DNA of 64,000 nt from Dokdonella immobilis (GCF_900115085.1 NZ_FOVF01000001.1:248001-312000), one strand, 5' to 3'. Shown: positions 46,604 to 55,274, numbered from the stretch's first letter. The notes: generated by a model not told the origin, from the letters alone. Made by a program: numbers and translations.

Positions 46604-47329
46604 TCAGCCGGCAGCAGGCTGGCTGCCGAGGGCCTTGATGAAGGCGCGGATGCGCTTGGCGTTCTTGCCGACGTCGCTCAAGCCGACGCGTGAAACCGAG
46701 CGCACGTCGATCCGGCTGCCGGCTGCTTCGGGTTCGACGCGAATGACGATGTCGTCCTTGAAGCCATACCAGAACGTGGTGTCGGTTGCTTCCAGGCGGC
46801 CCGCCGTGGCGTCGGCGGCGACGATCTCCCAGCCCATGTCGCGTGCGACCTGTTCAACCTTGTTGAAGGCATCGGTCGGGGCGGCGTCGAGATGCTGGGT
46901 GCGGATGTCGGGGTAGGCCTCGGCCTGCTTGGCGGCGATTTCGGGTCCGCCGTATTCGGCCGGATTGGCGGCGTTGGCGCGCAGCGGCAATACCGCGACG
47001 AACTCCGGTGGGCGCTGGGTGTCGGTGGTGATGTCGTGGATCATCGGCAGGGATTTCGCTTGCGACAGCCCATACAGGGGCATGGCCGATGCGGCGAGGC
47101 CGAGGATCAATCCAAAGGCCAATGTGCCGGCATTGCCGCGACGGGTTCGCGGAATGACCAGGAACAGCAGGGCCAGCACGCCGGCACCGAGGCCGAGATA
47201 GACGGCCCAGCGCATCATCGAAAAGCCGGTGCGGAATTCCCACCAGCCGAGGCGGCTGCCCGGCCCGGACGCGATCAGGAGCACCAGGGCAATGATCGCC
47301 AACAGAACGGGTATGCGTGACAGCTTCAT
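46604..47329 (-). CDS. DUF1499 domain membrane protein
   Basis: The 241-residue protein has three hydrophobic segments (PVLLAIIALVLLIASG, WAVYLGLGAGVLALLFLVIP, LAFGLILGLAASAMPLYGL) and a soluble C-terminal DUF1499 domain with the repeated family pattern YPDIRTQHLDAAPTDAFNKVEQVARDMGWEIVAADATAGRLEATDTTFWYGFKDDIVIRVEPEAAGSRIDVRSVSRVGLSDVGKNAKRIRAFI. The role of this domain is unknown. The gene stands alone and has a normal start. Confidence 0.9.
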   Translation of the reverse strand: MKLSRIPVLLAIIALVLLIASGPGSRLGWWEFRTGFSMMRWAVYLGLGAGVLALLFLVIPRTRRGNAGTLAFGLILGLAASAMPLYGLSQAKSLPMIHDITTDTQRPPEFVAVLPLRANAANPAEYGGPEIAAKQAEAYPDIRTQHLDAAPTDAFNKVEQVARDMGWEIVAADATAGRLEATDTTFWYGFKDDIVIRVEPEAAGSRIDVRSVSRVGLSDVGKNAKRIRAFIKALGSQPAAG

Positions 47330-47659
47330 TCGGATCGTCTCGGTTCGCCGGGCAGTGCCCAGTATCGCGCAATTTGATGGTTGGCGAGCGCATGGCCGAC
47401 GAGCAAGCGCGCGGCGTTTACACGAGAAGCGCTGGGTGGCTCAGCAATCCACTGGCTGATGAGGCTGGCGAAAGGACGGCTTCGGCAGTGCCTGGGCTAT
47501 ACGCCTTCGGGAGATCAAGCAGTGCGTGGCGGTTGCGGAAAAGTCACTGGGTCCCGGCCTGCGCCGGGACGACGGTGAGGGGGAATGCGGCGGAGTGTCC
47601 GCTGCGCCGGGTTGGTGGTGCGCCGGGTCCCCGGCGCAGGTTCCGATCGTGGCGGCAGC
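47330..47659. other. Intergenic region with two GC-rich palindromes
   Basis: Two strong inverted repeats lie here: GTCCCGGC-CTGC-GCCGGGAC (47551-47570) and GCGCCGGG-TC-CCCGGCGC (47620-47637). The first resembles the CTGGGTCCCGGCCTGCGCCGGGAC type of dispersed intergenic palindrome seen in several proteobacteria. The second lies 23 bp beyond the msrA stop and could aid transcript end formation, but it has no T run. No gene is convincing. Confidence 0.5.
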
Positions 47660-48316
47660 TCAGTGGTCCGAGCTGCCCCAGATCTGTTCGAGTCGCGCAT
47701 CGCGGCCGCAGTTGTAGCGGTAGAACTTGTAGCGCAGTGGATTCTTCTTGTAGTAGTCCTGGTGGTAGCCCTCGGCGGGATAAAACGTCGAAGCGGGCAC
47801 GATCTGGGTGACGACCGGCTGGCTGAATTTTCCGGAGGCCTCGAGTTCGCGCTTGCTCTCTTCGGCCAGGCGCTGCTGTTCGGACGTGGTCGTGAAGATC
47901 GCGGTGCGGTACTGGTCGCCGTGGTCGCAGAACTGCTGGTCGATCGCGAACGGATCGACGTTGTGCCAGTACACGTCGAGCAGCTTTTTGTAGTCGACCC
48001 GGGTCGGATCGAATACCACCTTGACCGACTCGGCATGACCGGTGCCACCGGCGGACACCTGCTCATAGGTCGGATCGGGGGCCAGCCCGCCGGTGTAGCC
48101 CGAGGTCGTCGAGAGGACGCCGGGCACCTTGTCGAACGGCGGCTCCATGCACCAGAAGCAGCCGCCGGCGAAGATGGCCACTTCGGTCCGTCCGGCCGCA
48201 GGGGGGGCCGCGGACGGCTCGTCGGTCGGGCCCGCGCAGGCACCCATTGCCGCCATCAGCAACACCAGGCCAAGGCCGGTGAAGCGTGAAATCAATCGAT
48301 TCTTCAGGGTGTTCAT
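47660..48316 (-). CDS. msrA: Peptide methionine-S-sulfoxide reductase MsrA, predicted lipoprotein
   Basis: MsrA reduces the S-form of methionine sulfoxide in proteins. The 218-residue protein has a type II signal-like N-terminus (GLVLLMAAMGACAGP, lipid cysteine C27, slightly unusual -3 residue) and then the catalytic domain with GGCFWCMEP (nucleophile C53) and the family segments SGYTGG, HAESVKVVFDPTRVDYKKLLDVYWHNVDPF and GHAESV. The ATG at 48316 is 2 bp after the msrB stop, with GAGGAG upstream. Together the two lipoproteins would repair periplasmic proteins, a job done by MsrPQ in many Gram-negatives. Confidence 0.94.
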   Translation of the reverse strand: MNTLKNRLISRFTGLGLVLLMAAMGACAGPTDEPSAAPPAAGRTEVAIFAGGCFWCMEPPFDKVPGVLSTTSGYTGGLAPDPTYEQVSAGGTGHAESVKVVFDPTRVDYKKLLDVYWHNVDPFAIDQQFCDHGDQYRTAIFTTTSEQQRLAEESKRELEASGKFSQPVVTQIVPASTFYPAEGYHQDYYKKNPLRYKFYRYNCGRDARLEQIWGSSDH

Positions 48317-48318
48317 GA

Positions 48319-48843
48319 TCAACTCCTCAGGGCTGGCAGGGCTTGTCCGTTCGGCACGAATTCCAGGGCCAGCCCGTTGTTGCACCAGCGCTCACCGCGC
48401 GGTCGCGGGCCGTCGTTGAAGACGTGGCCCTGATGGCCGCCGCAGCGGGCACAGTGATATTCGGTGCGAGGCCAGACCAGCTTGAAATCACGCCTGGTCT
48501 CGACATGGCCGGCGATCGGCTGGGTAAAGCTCGGCCAGCCGGTACCGCTGTCGAACTTGTTGGTGCTGTCGAAGAGCGGCAGTCGGCAGGCGGCGCAGAC
48601 AAAGGTGCCCTCGCGCTTCTCGTCGTTGAGCGGACTGCTGAATGCGCGCTCGGTGTCTTCCTCGAACAATACGTCGTACGCAGCATCGCTGACCACACCG
48701 CGCCATTCCTCGTGCGGCTTGTTGAGCGGAACGACCTTGCCGGACGCAGGCGCCGTGCCGGAGTCGGCGGCATTCGAACAGGACGGCAGCAGCGGCAGGA
48801 CCACCAGCGCACCGAGATTGCGCAACACGGAACGACGATTCAT
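48319..48843 (-). CDS. msrB: Peptide methionine-R-sulfoxide reductase MsrB, predicted lipoprotein
   Basis: MsrB reduces the R-form of methionine sulfoxide. The 174-residue protein has a signal peptide with a possible lipid cysteine at C22 (PLLPSCSNA), then the MsrB fold with zinc cysteines CAAC and CARC, the substrate motif GTGWPSF and the catalytic C154 in RWCNNGLALEF. It is the first gene of the msrB-msrA operon. The ATG at 48843 has GGAGG 7 nt upstream; longer frames upstream have no such support. Confidence 0.95.
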   Translation of the reverse strand: MNRRSVLRNLGALVVLPLLPSCSNAADSGTAPASGKVVPLNKPHEEWRGVVSDAAYDVLFEEDTERAFSSPLNDEKREGTFVCAACRLPLFDSTNKFDSGTGWPSFTQPIAGHVETRRDFKLVWPRTEYHCARCGGHQGHVFNDGPRPRGERWCNNGLALEFVPNGQALPALRS

Positions 48844-49117
48844 GCAGGGACCTCCAAAACGGAATGGGTTGCTGGCGACGCATCGGCGCGATAACCGCCG
48901 CCGCGATGACATCGCCTGCGTTGCAGGAAAAAGCGCCGGAATCGGTGCGGTTATGGGCGGGAGGGAGCCGCACCGTTCCGGCAACAGACGCAGCCAGTCG
49001 GCCACGTGGTCACAGACCTAGACCGGACGATCGGAACTTTCATTGCATCGATCCATGGCAGGGCTTGCGCATACAATCCTGGTTACTTCCGACCCCTCCC
49101 CGGCCACAGGAGTTCAC
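48844..49117. promoter_or_regulatory. Divergent promoter region between msrB and the M28 peptidase gene
   Basis: This 274-bp region separates divergent genes. A possible -10 box TACAAT at 49072-49077 fits transcription of the plus-strand peptidase gene from about 49084. No clear -35 box or regulator site was found. Confidence 0.4.
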
Positions 49118-50461
49118 ATGCCCGTTATCGATGCACCGGTGCCGCCCGCGCAAATGCCCGCGCCGAGCGCGCTGGTCGTCGATATCGAATCGGCCGACCG
49201 TACTGAACTGGCAGCATGGAAACAGGCCCGGGGTGTTCGCTGGTGGCTCGAGATGGGCGACCGGCTCGTGGTGGTGGGAAATTCGGGGGAGCTGGGCACA
49301 TTCGATGCGGATGGCGCGGTGCGTGGCCGTATCGACGCCTTCCACATCGAGCGCATGCGCCTGCACGCGCGCGGCTGCCAGCGCGATACGACGACACCCG
49401 GGCGCATGATCGCGCAAGGTGGACGCTGGGAACTGCGCGAGTTCGACAGCGCCGAGAGCGCCCGCGCCGCGGCGGCAGCCGGCGAACACGAGGGCGAATG
49501 GCAATCCGTGCAGCCGAACAGCGTGATCGCGCATCGGGTGCGGCCGCAACCCGATGGCGCCGCGGCCGATCCCCTGATCGTGCCGCTGGTCGATGCGATC
49601 AATCCGGCCCGCTGGTTCGCCGATCTCGACAGCCTGACCCAATGGGACCGTTCCAGCTACGGGCCCGAACTGGCACTTTCTCGGGCCTGGATCGAAGGGC
49701 GCTTCAGCACCATCGGACTCGAGGTCAGCGCGCCGGCCTTCAGCATGCCAGGCAGCGGAGGTGGGCAGATCAACGTCAACAATGTGATCGGTCGCTGGAA
49801 CGGAACGCGGTTGCCCGACGAATGGATCATCGTTGGCGCCCATTACGATTCGCGCAATTCGAGCCTGTCCTCGACCACAAACACGCCGGGCGCGGAAGAC
49901 AACGCCTCGGGGTGCGCAGGCGTCATCGAGCTGGCCCGGGTCCTGGTTGCAAACCGGCCGCAACGCAGCATCCTGTTCATGTGCTATGCCGGCGAGGAAC
50001 AGGGCCTGTATGGAAGCAAGGCCCACGTGCAGGCGTTGCAGGCTTCCGGCGACCTGGCCAGGGTCCAGGCCGTGGTCACCATGGACATGATTGGGTACAG
50101 CGCCGACACGACGCTCGACGTGCTGTTCGAAAGTGGCGCGACCTGGAGTGCCTACCTGAACCAGTTTGCGGACGCGGCCGCGGCCTATGTACCCGAACTG
50201 CGCGTGACCCTGAGCACGAACCCTTTTGGCTCGGACCACGTACCGTATCTGAATGCAGGCAAGAAGACCCTGCTCGCGATCGAGAACGACTGGGACGTCT
50301 ACCCGTACTACCACCGCAGCACCGACACCAGCGATCACGTCGGTGCGAATGCGCAGGCCATGGGCGGGGCCATTCTCAGGACCAGTGTCGCCGTGCTGGC
50401 CGAGTTGGCCGGGGCTTCGGACCGGATCTTCGGCGATGGCGTTGATCCGCTTGCACCATGA
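49118..50461 (+). CDS. M28-family zinc aminopeptidase with IFGDGVD tail but no visible signal peptide
   Basis: The 447-residue protein has a C-terminal M28 peptidase domain. Its ligands are in GAHYDSRN, the D of AEDNASG, the double glutamate of AGEEQGLYGS, the D of TMDMIGYSAD and the H of SDHVPY. It has a 170-residue N-terminal region that could be a pro- or beta-domain. It ends DRIFGDGVDPLAP, a variant of the tail found in other secreted proteins here. The ATG at 49118 has AGGAG 6 nt upstream, and a -10-like box just before it supports this start. No signal peptide appears from this start or from the upstream starts at 49043 and 49055, which is odd for this enzyme type. Confidence 0.86.
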   Translation: MPVIDAPVPPAQMPAPSALVVDIESADRTELAAWKQARGVRWWLEMGDRLVVVGNSGELGTFDADGAVRGRIDAFHIERMRLHARGCQRDTTTPGRMIAQGGRWELREFDSAESARAAAAAGEHEGEWQSVQPNSVIAHRVRPQPDGAAADPLIVPLVDAINPARWFADLDSLTQWDRSSYGPELALSRAWIEGRFSTIGLEVSAPAFSMPGSGGGQINVNNVIGRWNGTRLPDEWIIVGAHYDSRNSSLSSTTNTPGAEDNASGCAGVIELARVLVANRPQRSILFMCYAGEEQGLYGSKAHVQALQASGDLARVQAVVTMDMIGYSADTTLDVLFESGATWSAYLNQFADAAAAYVPELRVTLSTNPFGSDHVPYLNAGKKTLLAIENDWDVYPYYHRSTDTSDHVGANAQAMGGAILRTSVAVLAELAGASDRIFGDGVDPLAP

Positions 50462-50544
50462 TGTCCGAAGCGATGCGTGGGATATGAAGGCGCCGTCGTT
50501 GCGCGAGCAACTCGGCCACGATGCCATTTCGAAAGGTGAAGAAG

Positions 50545-50570
50545 GGCATCGCGCCTGAAGGCGCTCCTGC
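50545..50570. repeat. REP-like intergenic palindrome, copy 1
   Basis: The sequence contains GGCATCGCGCCTGAAGGCGC followed by TCCTGC. The palindrome GCGCCTGAAGGCGC is also found at 63337-63362 with the same flanks (GGCATC before and CTCCT after). The pattern resembles the REP palindromes with TGTAGGAGC-type ends that are common in gammaproteobacteria. A shorter related sequence, GAGCCTGAAGGCCCTGCTGC, lies at 50591-50610. They occupy the gap between the M28 and the acyltransferase genes. Confidence 0.65.
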
Positions 50571-50639
50571 AGGGGTAGCGCAAGGTCGTTGAGCCTGAAG
50601 GCCCTGCTGCGGGCGCGGGCCAATCGACCTGGGTGGAAT

Positions 50640-52103
50640 CTAGAGATTGTGCTGCAGGGTCGCTTCGGCATCGGCAGCGGCGATGTCCGACTCCCAGTCT
50701 TCCATCAGGGTGATCAGCAGCAGCTTCTCGAATTCCTCGGCGAAGCGCGCGGTCACGGCATCGGGATCGGAAACGCGCTTGGCGTCGCCGATCAGGCCGA
50801 AATGAACGCGGCCGTTGTAGCTGAGGATCGACAGGCCGACGCCGATCGAGCCCGATTGCGGAACCCAGAACATCAACTCGTTGACCTCGACGCCGGTCAG
50901 GTAGAGCGGTTGCTGCGGGCCGGGAACATTGGTCGCGACCGTGGTCGCCTTGCGGCTGAACAGCTCGAGCGCCGGTGCCTGCAGGGCTTGCGGACCCATG
51001 CCAAGGGCACCGAGCAGGCCGAGCGTGACGATCGCCTGGCGCGAGCTCTTCAGTTCGCGCATGCAGGCCGCGACCCGTTCGAGACGACGCAGGGGATTGG
51101 CTTCGCCGATCGGCAATTCGAGGAAGACCAGTCCGAAATGGTTGCCGAGCTTCTTGGCGTGTTCGAGCGGGCGCAGGTTGACCGGCACGGTCGCGCGGAT
51201 GGTCATGCCGTCGACGTCTTCACCACGATCGCGCAGATAGCCGCGGAGCGCGCCACTGGCGCAGGCGAGCAGGACGTCGTTGACCGTGCAGCCGAGCGCG
51301 CGTCCGAGCGTCTTCACTTCCTCGAGCGGCATCGGTTCGGCCCAGGCGACACGCTTGATGACGCCGAGCGGGCCCTTGAGTGAGGTCTGCGGGTCGTCGG
51401 ACAGCAGCAGCGCGTTGGCCAGCTCGCGGGTGATCTCGCCGCCCTCGCGGGCGACGTCGGCGGCGATGCTCGGGTCGTTGATCATCGCGGTCATCTTTTC
51501 GTAGACCTTGGTGCCGACCTTGAGCGCCTTGCCGAGCCCGGCCTGGGCCGGCTCGAGCATGCGTTGCCAGACATTGCCGCCATCGTGCTTGAGCCAGGTC
51601 TTGACCAGCTCCGCCTCCTTTTCGGGATGCGGCGCGGTATCGGTCAGCGAGAGCATGACCTGGACCAGGGCCAGGCCATCGGCATAGCAATGGTGGATGC
51701 GCGCGACCAGCACGCTGCCGCCGCGATAGTTCTCGATGACGTGGAACTGCCACAGCGGCTTGGAGTGATCGAGCGGCGAGGAGGCGAGTTCACCGACGAA
51801 ATTCTCGAGTTCGATCTTGTCGGCCTTGCCGGGCAAGGCGGCCACGCGGACATGCCAGTCGAGATCGAAATCGACATCGGTTTCCCAGTGGGCACCGGAG
51901 GGCGTGTTGACCGCCTTCTGGCGAAACCGCGGATAGGCCAGGAAACGTTCGCCAAGCAGCTGCTTGATGGCGGCCGGCACCAGCGGCCCGGAGAACATCA
52001 TGACCCCGGTGATCATCATCAGGTTGGTTGGCCGCTCCATGCGCAACCAGGCCGTGTCGACCTTCGACATGGCTTCGCGCCTGCCGGCGTCTGCTTCGAA
52101 CAT
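50640..52103 (-). CDS. Wax ester synthase/diacylglycerol acyltransferase (WS/DGAT) family protein
   Basis: The enzyme joins acyl-CoA to long-chain alcohol or diacylglycerol to make storage lipid. The 487-residue protein has the active-site motif H137-H138-x3-D142-G143 (IHHCYADGLALVQV) and the usual second half, including NDVLLACASGALRGYL and NVPGPQQPLYLTGVEVNELMFWVP. The ATG at 52103 has GGGAGGAGG just upstream; a later ATG at 52070 would begin MSKVDTAWLRM, the usual family start. It is the only lipid-storage gene in the window. Whether the organism really stores wax esters cannot be judged from it alone. Confidence 0.9.
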   Translation of the reverse strand: MFEADAGRREAMSKVDTAWLRMERPTNLMMITGVMMFSGPLVPAAIKQLLGERFLAYPRFRQKAVNTPSGAHWETDVDFDLDWHVRVAALPGKADKIELENFVGELASSPLDHSKPLWQFHVIENYRGGSVLVARIHHCYADGLALVQVMLSLTDTAPHPEKEAELVKTWLKHDGGNVWQRMLEPAQAGLGKALKVGTKVYEKMTAMINDPSIAADVAREGGEITRELANALLLSDDPQTSLKGPLGVIKRVAWAEPMPLEEVKTLGRALGCTVNDVLLACASGALRGYLRDRGEDVDGMTIRATVPVNLRPLEHAKKLGNHFGLVFLELPIGEANPLRRLERVAACMRELKSSRQAIVTLGLLGALGMGPQALQAPALELFSRKATTVATNVPGPQQPLYLTGVEVNELMFWVPQSGSIGVGLSILSYNGRVHFGLIGDAKRVSDPDAVTARFAEEFEKLLLITLMEDWESDIAAADAEATLQHNL

Positions 52104-52186
52104 GCTGCCCTCCTCCCGATTGCGCCACCGTGGCGCTGGCGCCGGGCTAGCATCCGGGTCCGGCCCGGAAAACGCAACGACCGGCC

Positions 52187-53614
52187 TCAGTCGCCGGCCT
52201 TCGGCAGGTCCTGATAGGCGGCCAGCGCGCCCTGCCGCGATTCGGCCAGGTCGACCATGGGTGGCGGGTAGCCGGTCGCCTCGAGGCAGTCGGGCTCGGT
52301 CCACGGGTGATGGATCAGGGAGGCCGGCAGGTCGGCCAGCTCCGGCACCCAGCGACGCACGTAGACACCATCCGGGTCGAACTTCTCGCCCTGGGTGACC
52401 GGATTGAATATGCGGAAATACGGCGCGGCATCGACGCCGCAACCGGCGGTCCACTGCCAGCCCTGCGAGTTGTTGGCGAGGTCGGCATCGACCAGGGTGT
52501 CCCAGAACCAGGCCGCGCCGTGCCGCCAGTGCTGGCGCAGGTTCTTGGTCAGGAACGAGGCGACCAGCATGCGCACGCGGTTGTGCATGATGCCGGTCGC
52601 CCAGAGTTCACGCATGCCGGCGTCGATCATCGGTATGCCGGTGCGGCCCTGCTTCCAGCGCAGAATCGCCTCGGGGTCGTCCTCGCCCCAGCGGAATTCG
52701 TCGAATCGCGCGTTGAGGTTCTTCTCGGGCATGTCGGGAAAGTGGAACAGCAGGTGCACCGAGAACTCGCGCCAGCCGATTTCGCTCAGGAACTTTTCTG
52801 CGCCGGTGGAGCGAGCTGCCTGGCCCTCCGGCCGCGCGCGTTCGTCGAGTTCCCAGGCGATCTGCATCGGCGAGATTTCACCAAAGTGCAGGTGCGGTGA
52901 CAGTCGCGAGGTGCTCTCGCGATCGGGGCGATCGCGCTCCTTCGCGTAATCGGTGACCGCGGACTCGAGGAAGCGGTCGAAGGCGTCGAGCGCGCCGGAC
53001 TCACCGGGCACCCAGGCCTCGTAGAAGCCCGCGTCCCAGTCCAGCCGGGGCAGCAGGTCGAGATCGTCGACAGCTAGCGAACCGTCGAGCGCGACGGTCG
53101 GTACGGAGTCCGGCACCGGCAACGGCGGGCGCACCTGCAAGTCGGCCCGCGCCTTGCGCCAGAACGGCGTGAACACGCGATAGGGCTGGTCCTGGCCGGT
53201 CTGCACTTCCCAGGGTTCGAACAGGACCGTGGCCTTGAAGCTGCGCGCGTCGACGCCGTCATCCAGCAAGGCCTGCTTGATCGTGCGATCGCGCGCGGTG
53301 ATCGCCGGCTCGTACAGGCGATTCCAGTAGATCGCCGAGGCCCTCGTGGCCTCGAGTATCTCGCGCAAGGCCTGCAGGCTCGGCCCTTTCGCGATGTGCA
53401 GGCCCGAACCGCGCCTGCGCAGGTCGGCATGCAATGCCACCAACGAATGATGCAGCCACCAGCGGCTGGCCGCACCGGGCTGCCATGGCGCCTCCTCGTC
53501 CGGCGCATGCACATAGATCGGAATCACCTGTTCATGGGCATCGCGCGCGGCGGCCAGGGCCGGGTTGTCGGCCAGGCGCAGATCGCGGCGGAACCAGACC
53601 AAGGCTGTAGACAT
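52187..53614 (-). CDS. phrB: Deoxyribodipyrimidine photolyase
   Basis: This light-dependent enzyme repairs UV-induced pyrimidine dimers using FAD and an antenna cofactor. The 475-residue protein begins MSTALVWFRRDLRLADNPAL and has the N-terminal antenna-binding domain and the C-terminal FAD-binding domain, with FLSEIGWREFSVHLLFHFPD, NARFDEFRW, WKQGRTGIPMIDAGMRELWATGIMHNRVRMLVASFLTKNL and the electron-transfer region WRHGAAWFWDTLVDADLANNSQGWQWTAGCG. The C-terminal residues DAAPYFRIFNPVTQGEKFDPDG are typical of class I CPD photolyases. It is directly upstream of the acyltransferase gene on the same strand (84 bp). Confidence 0.96.
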   Translation of the reverse strand: MSTALVWFRRDLRLADNPALAAARDAHEQVIPIYVHAPDEEAPWQPGAASRWWLHHSLVALHADLRRRGSGLHIAKGPSLQALREILEATRASAIYWNRLYEPAITARDRTIKQALLDDGVDARSFKATVLFEPWEVQTGQDQPYRVFTPFWRKARADLQVRPPLPVPDSVPTVALDGSLAVDDLDLLPRLDWDAGFYEAWVPGESGALDAFDRFLESAVTDYAKERDRPDRESTSRLSPHLHFGEISPMQIAWELDERARPEGQAARSTGAEKFLSEIGWREFSVHLLFHFPDMPEKNLNARFDEFRWGEDDPEAILRWKQGRTGIPMIDAGMRELWATGIMHNRVRMLVASFLTKNLRQHWRHGAAWFWDTLVDADLANNSQGWQWTAGCGVDAAPYFRIFNPVTQGEKFDPDGVYVRRWVPELADLPASLIHHPWTEPDCLEATGYPPPMVDLAESRQGALAAYQDLPKAGD

Positions 53615-53745
53615 GGATGACCTTTCTCCGACGGGAGCGCCTACCTTAGCGTGGATCGGCATGCCTGATCCAAGCTGCGGTGACCCGGCATGTCCAGGCG
53701 CCACGGTCGCCGCTACCCTATGTGCAGGAGCAAGGGCAGAGCCCA

Positions 53746-54669
53746 ATGAACGGCAAGAGAGCAACTCGTCAAGATCGAACTCGTGGCTGGCTGGTTCCGG
53801 CTGCCATGGCCCTGCTGGCCGTGATGCCCGTGCATGCGCACGACAAGCCGCAGTTGACCCATGAACAGGCGATCGAGCTGATTCACCGCTCGCAGGTGGC
53901 TTCGCCATACCGCCTTTCGGAAAAGGCGCGGGCCGGTCGTATCCGCTACACCATTGCGCTGGACAAGGGCGTCGAATGGCAGTGGCCAGAAACCTCCGAG
54001 CAACATGTCGCCCGCAGCGGCGACGGCGTAATCATCACGATCTGTTCCAGCTGCGGCACGGAACCGGCACCCGATGCACAGTCGCTGCGCCAGTACCTGG
54101 CTCCGAATCCCTGGGTCGACAGCGATTCGCGCGAGGTGCTGGCGTTCGCCCGCTCACACGCGGTCGGCATTACCGTGAAGGGCAAGCGCGTTGCGCGCCA
54201 GATGCATCTGCTCGAAAACGCCGTCAAGGCACACATGACCGGCGCCATCGATTTTCGCCGTTACGATGCAGCCAGCACTGCCCTGAAGTCCCACAACGGC
54301 GACTGCACCGAATTTGCCGTTCTGCTCGCGGCCGCCGCGCGGGCCCGCGGGATTCCGACGCGACTGGCCTACGGAATTGCCTATGCAAGCCGGTTCACCG
54401 GCGCATCCCATGTCTTCAGTCCACATGTCTGGGTGCAGGCCTGGGATGGTCAGCGCTGGACCAGCTATGACGCCGGCATGGGCCAATTCGACTCCGCACA
54501 TATCGCACTGGCCATCGGCGACGGCCGTCCGGCCAATTTCGGGAACGTCGTTCGCGCGCTGGCCGGCCTGCGCATCGTCGATGCAGTCGGTATCGTGATC
54601 GGATTGCCTAACGGCGCTTACGGTGCCGCTGTGCCGAGTTCGAATCCGCCGCATCCGCGGCCGCAATAG
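53746..54669 (+). CDS. Secreted transglutaminase-like (papain-fold) protein
   Basis: The 307-residue product has a signal peptide (VPAAMALLAVMPVHAHDKPQL) and a C-terminal transglutaminase-like domain. The catalytic triad is complete: C187 (HNGDCTEFAVLLAAAARARGIPTRLAYG), H227 (HVFSPHVWVQAWDG) and D242 (SYDAGMG). Such proteins can act as proteases or peptidoglycan- or protein-crosslinking enzymes. The start at 53746 gives a proper signal peptide. Its 3' end overlaps the convergent neighbour by 62 bp, which is unusually long. Confidence 0.87.
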   Translation: MNGKRATRQDRTRGWLVPAAMALLAVMPVHAHDKPQLTHEQAIELIHRSQVASPYRLSEKARAGRIRYTIALDKGVEWQWPETSEQHVARSGDGVIITICSSCGTEPAPDAQSLRQYLAPNPWVDSDSREVLAFARSHAVGITVKGKRVARQMHLLENAVKAHMTGAIDFRRYDAASTALKSHNGDCTEFAVLLAAAARARGIPTRLAYGIAYASRFTGASHVFSPHVWVQAWDGQRWTSYDAGMGQFDSAHIALAIGDGRPANFGNVVRALAGLRIVDAVGIVIGLPNGAYGAAVPSSNPPHPRPQ

Positions 54670-55126
54670 ATTGCCCATCCTCGGTTTCGCTGATCATCGG
54701 CAAATCCGGCAGGCTGCCGTCGTCGATCCACTGAGCGTCTTCGGCCGAGCTGATGCCCCCTACAATGATGGTGTCGTAGGGAACGTCGTTGGTCTGGTCC
54801 TGCAGATGTATCAACGGTTCCTGCGCAGCCGGTTGCACCGACTGCAGGGCCGGCGCGGCCTCGTCGCAATCCTGCCCGGCGGCGGCCGTGCCCACCGAAA
54901 TCATCGCGGCCATCGCCACTGCCATGGCCGGGTTGCGATAGGCCGGTACCCGATAGGAAACGCACAGCGGTCCGCGCGCGGCGGCGAACAGGGCCCGGCG
55001 CTGGCGCTCATCGAGGCTATCGAGTGCATGCACGTGCTTGTTGCAGCGACCGCAGTGGCCGTCGATACGCAGTTGCTGGGCGCGGCTGAGCGGACAGGGG
55101 CTATCGATACGGGGCACACGGGCCAT
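54608..55126 (-). CDS. Predicted single-pass membrane protein with N-terminal zinc-ribbon-like motif
   Basis: The 172-residue product begins MARVPRIDSPCPLSRAQQLR then IDGHCGRCNKHVHALDSLDE, a C-x...-C-x2-C...H pattern that could bind a metal. Similar short N-terminal modules, with the sense of FCGxCxKxVHDL, occur in several uncharacterised proteins of Xanthomonadales and Bacteroidetes, as I recall. One hydrophobic segment (NPAMAVAMAAMISVGTAAAG) follows, and then an acidic, probably periplasmic C-terminal part (DTIIVGGISSAEDAQWIDDGSLPDLPMISE). The ATG at 55126 has an AAGGAG ribosome site 7 nt upstream. The last 62 bp run antisense to the transglutaminase-like gene. Confidence 0.72.
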   Translation of the reverse strand: MARVPRIDSPCPLSRAQQLRIDGHCGRCNKHVHALDSLDERQRRALFAAARGPLCVSYRVPAYRNPAMAVAMAAMISVGTAAAGQDCDEAAPALQSVQPAAQEPLIHLQDQTNDVPYDTIIVGGISSAEDAQWIDDGSLPDLPMISETEDGQSIAAADAADSNSAQRHRKRR

Positions 55127-55274
55127 GGCGACTCTCCTTGTGGACAACGCGACTCTACGCCGCGCCGCGTGGCTGTCAACAGGATCGAGCGTCCCTGCAT
55201 ATCCACGAATTGCCCGAGAGCAGCCACAATTGCGCGGCTATACTGAACCCACAAACCTGGCCGGGGAATCGAAG

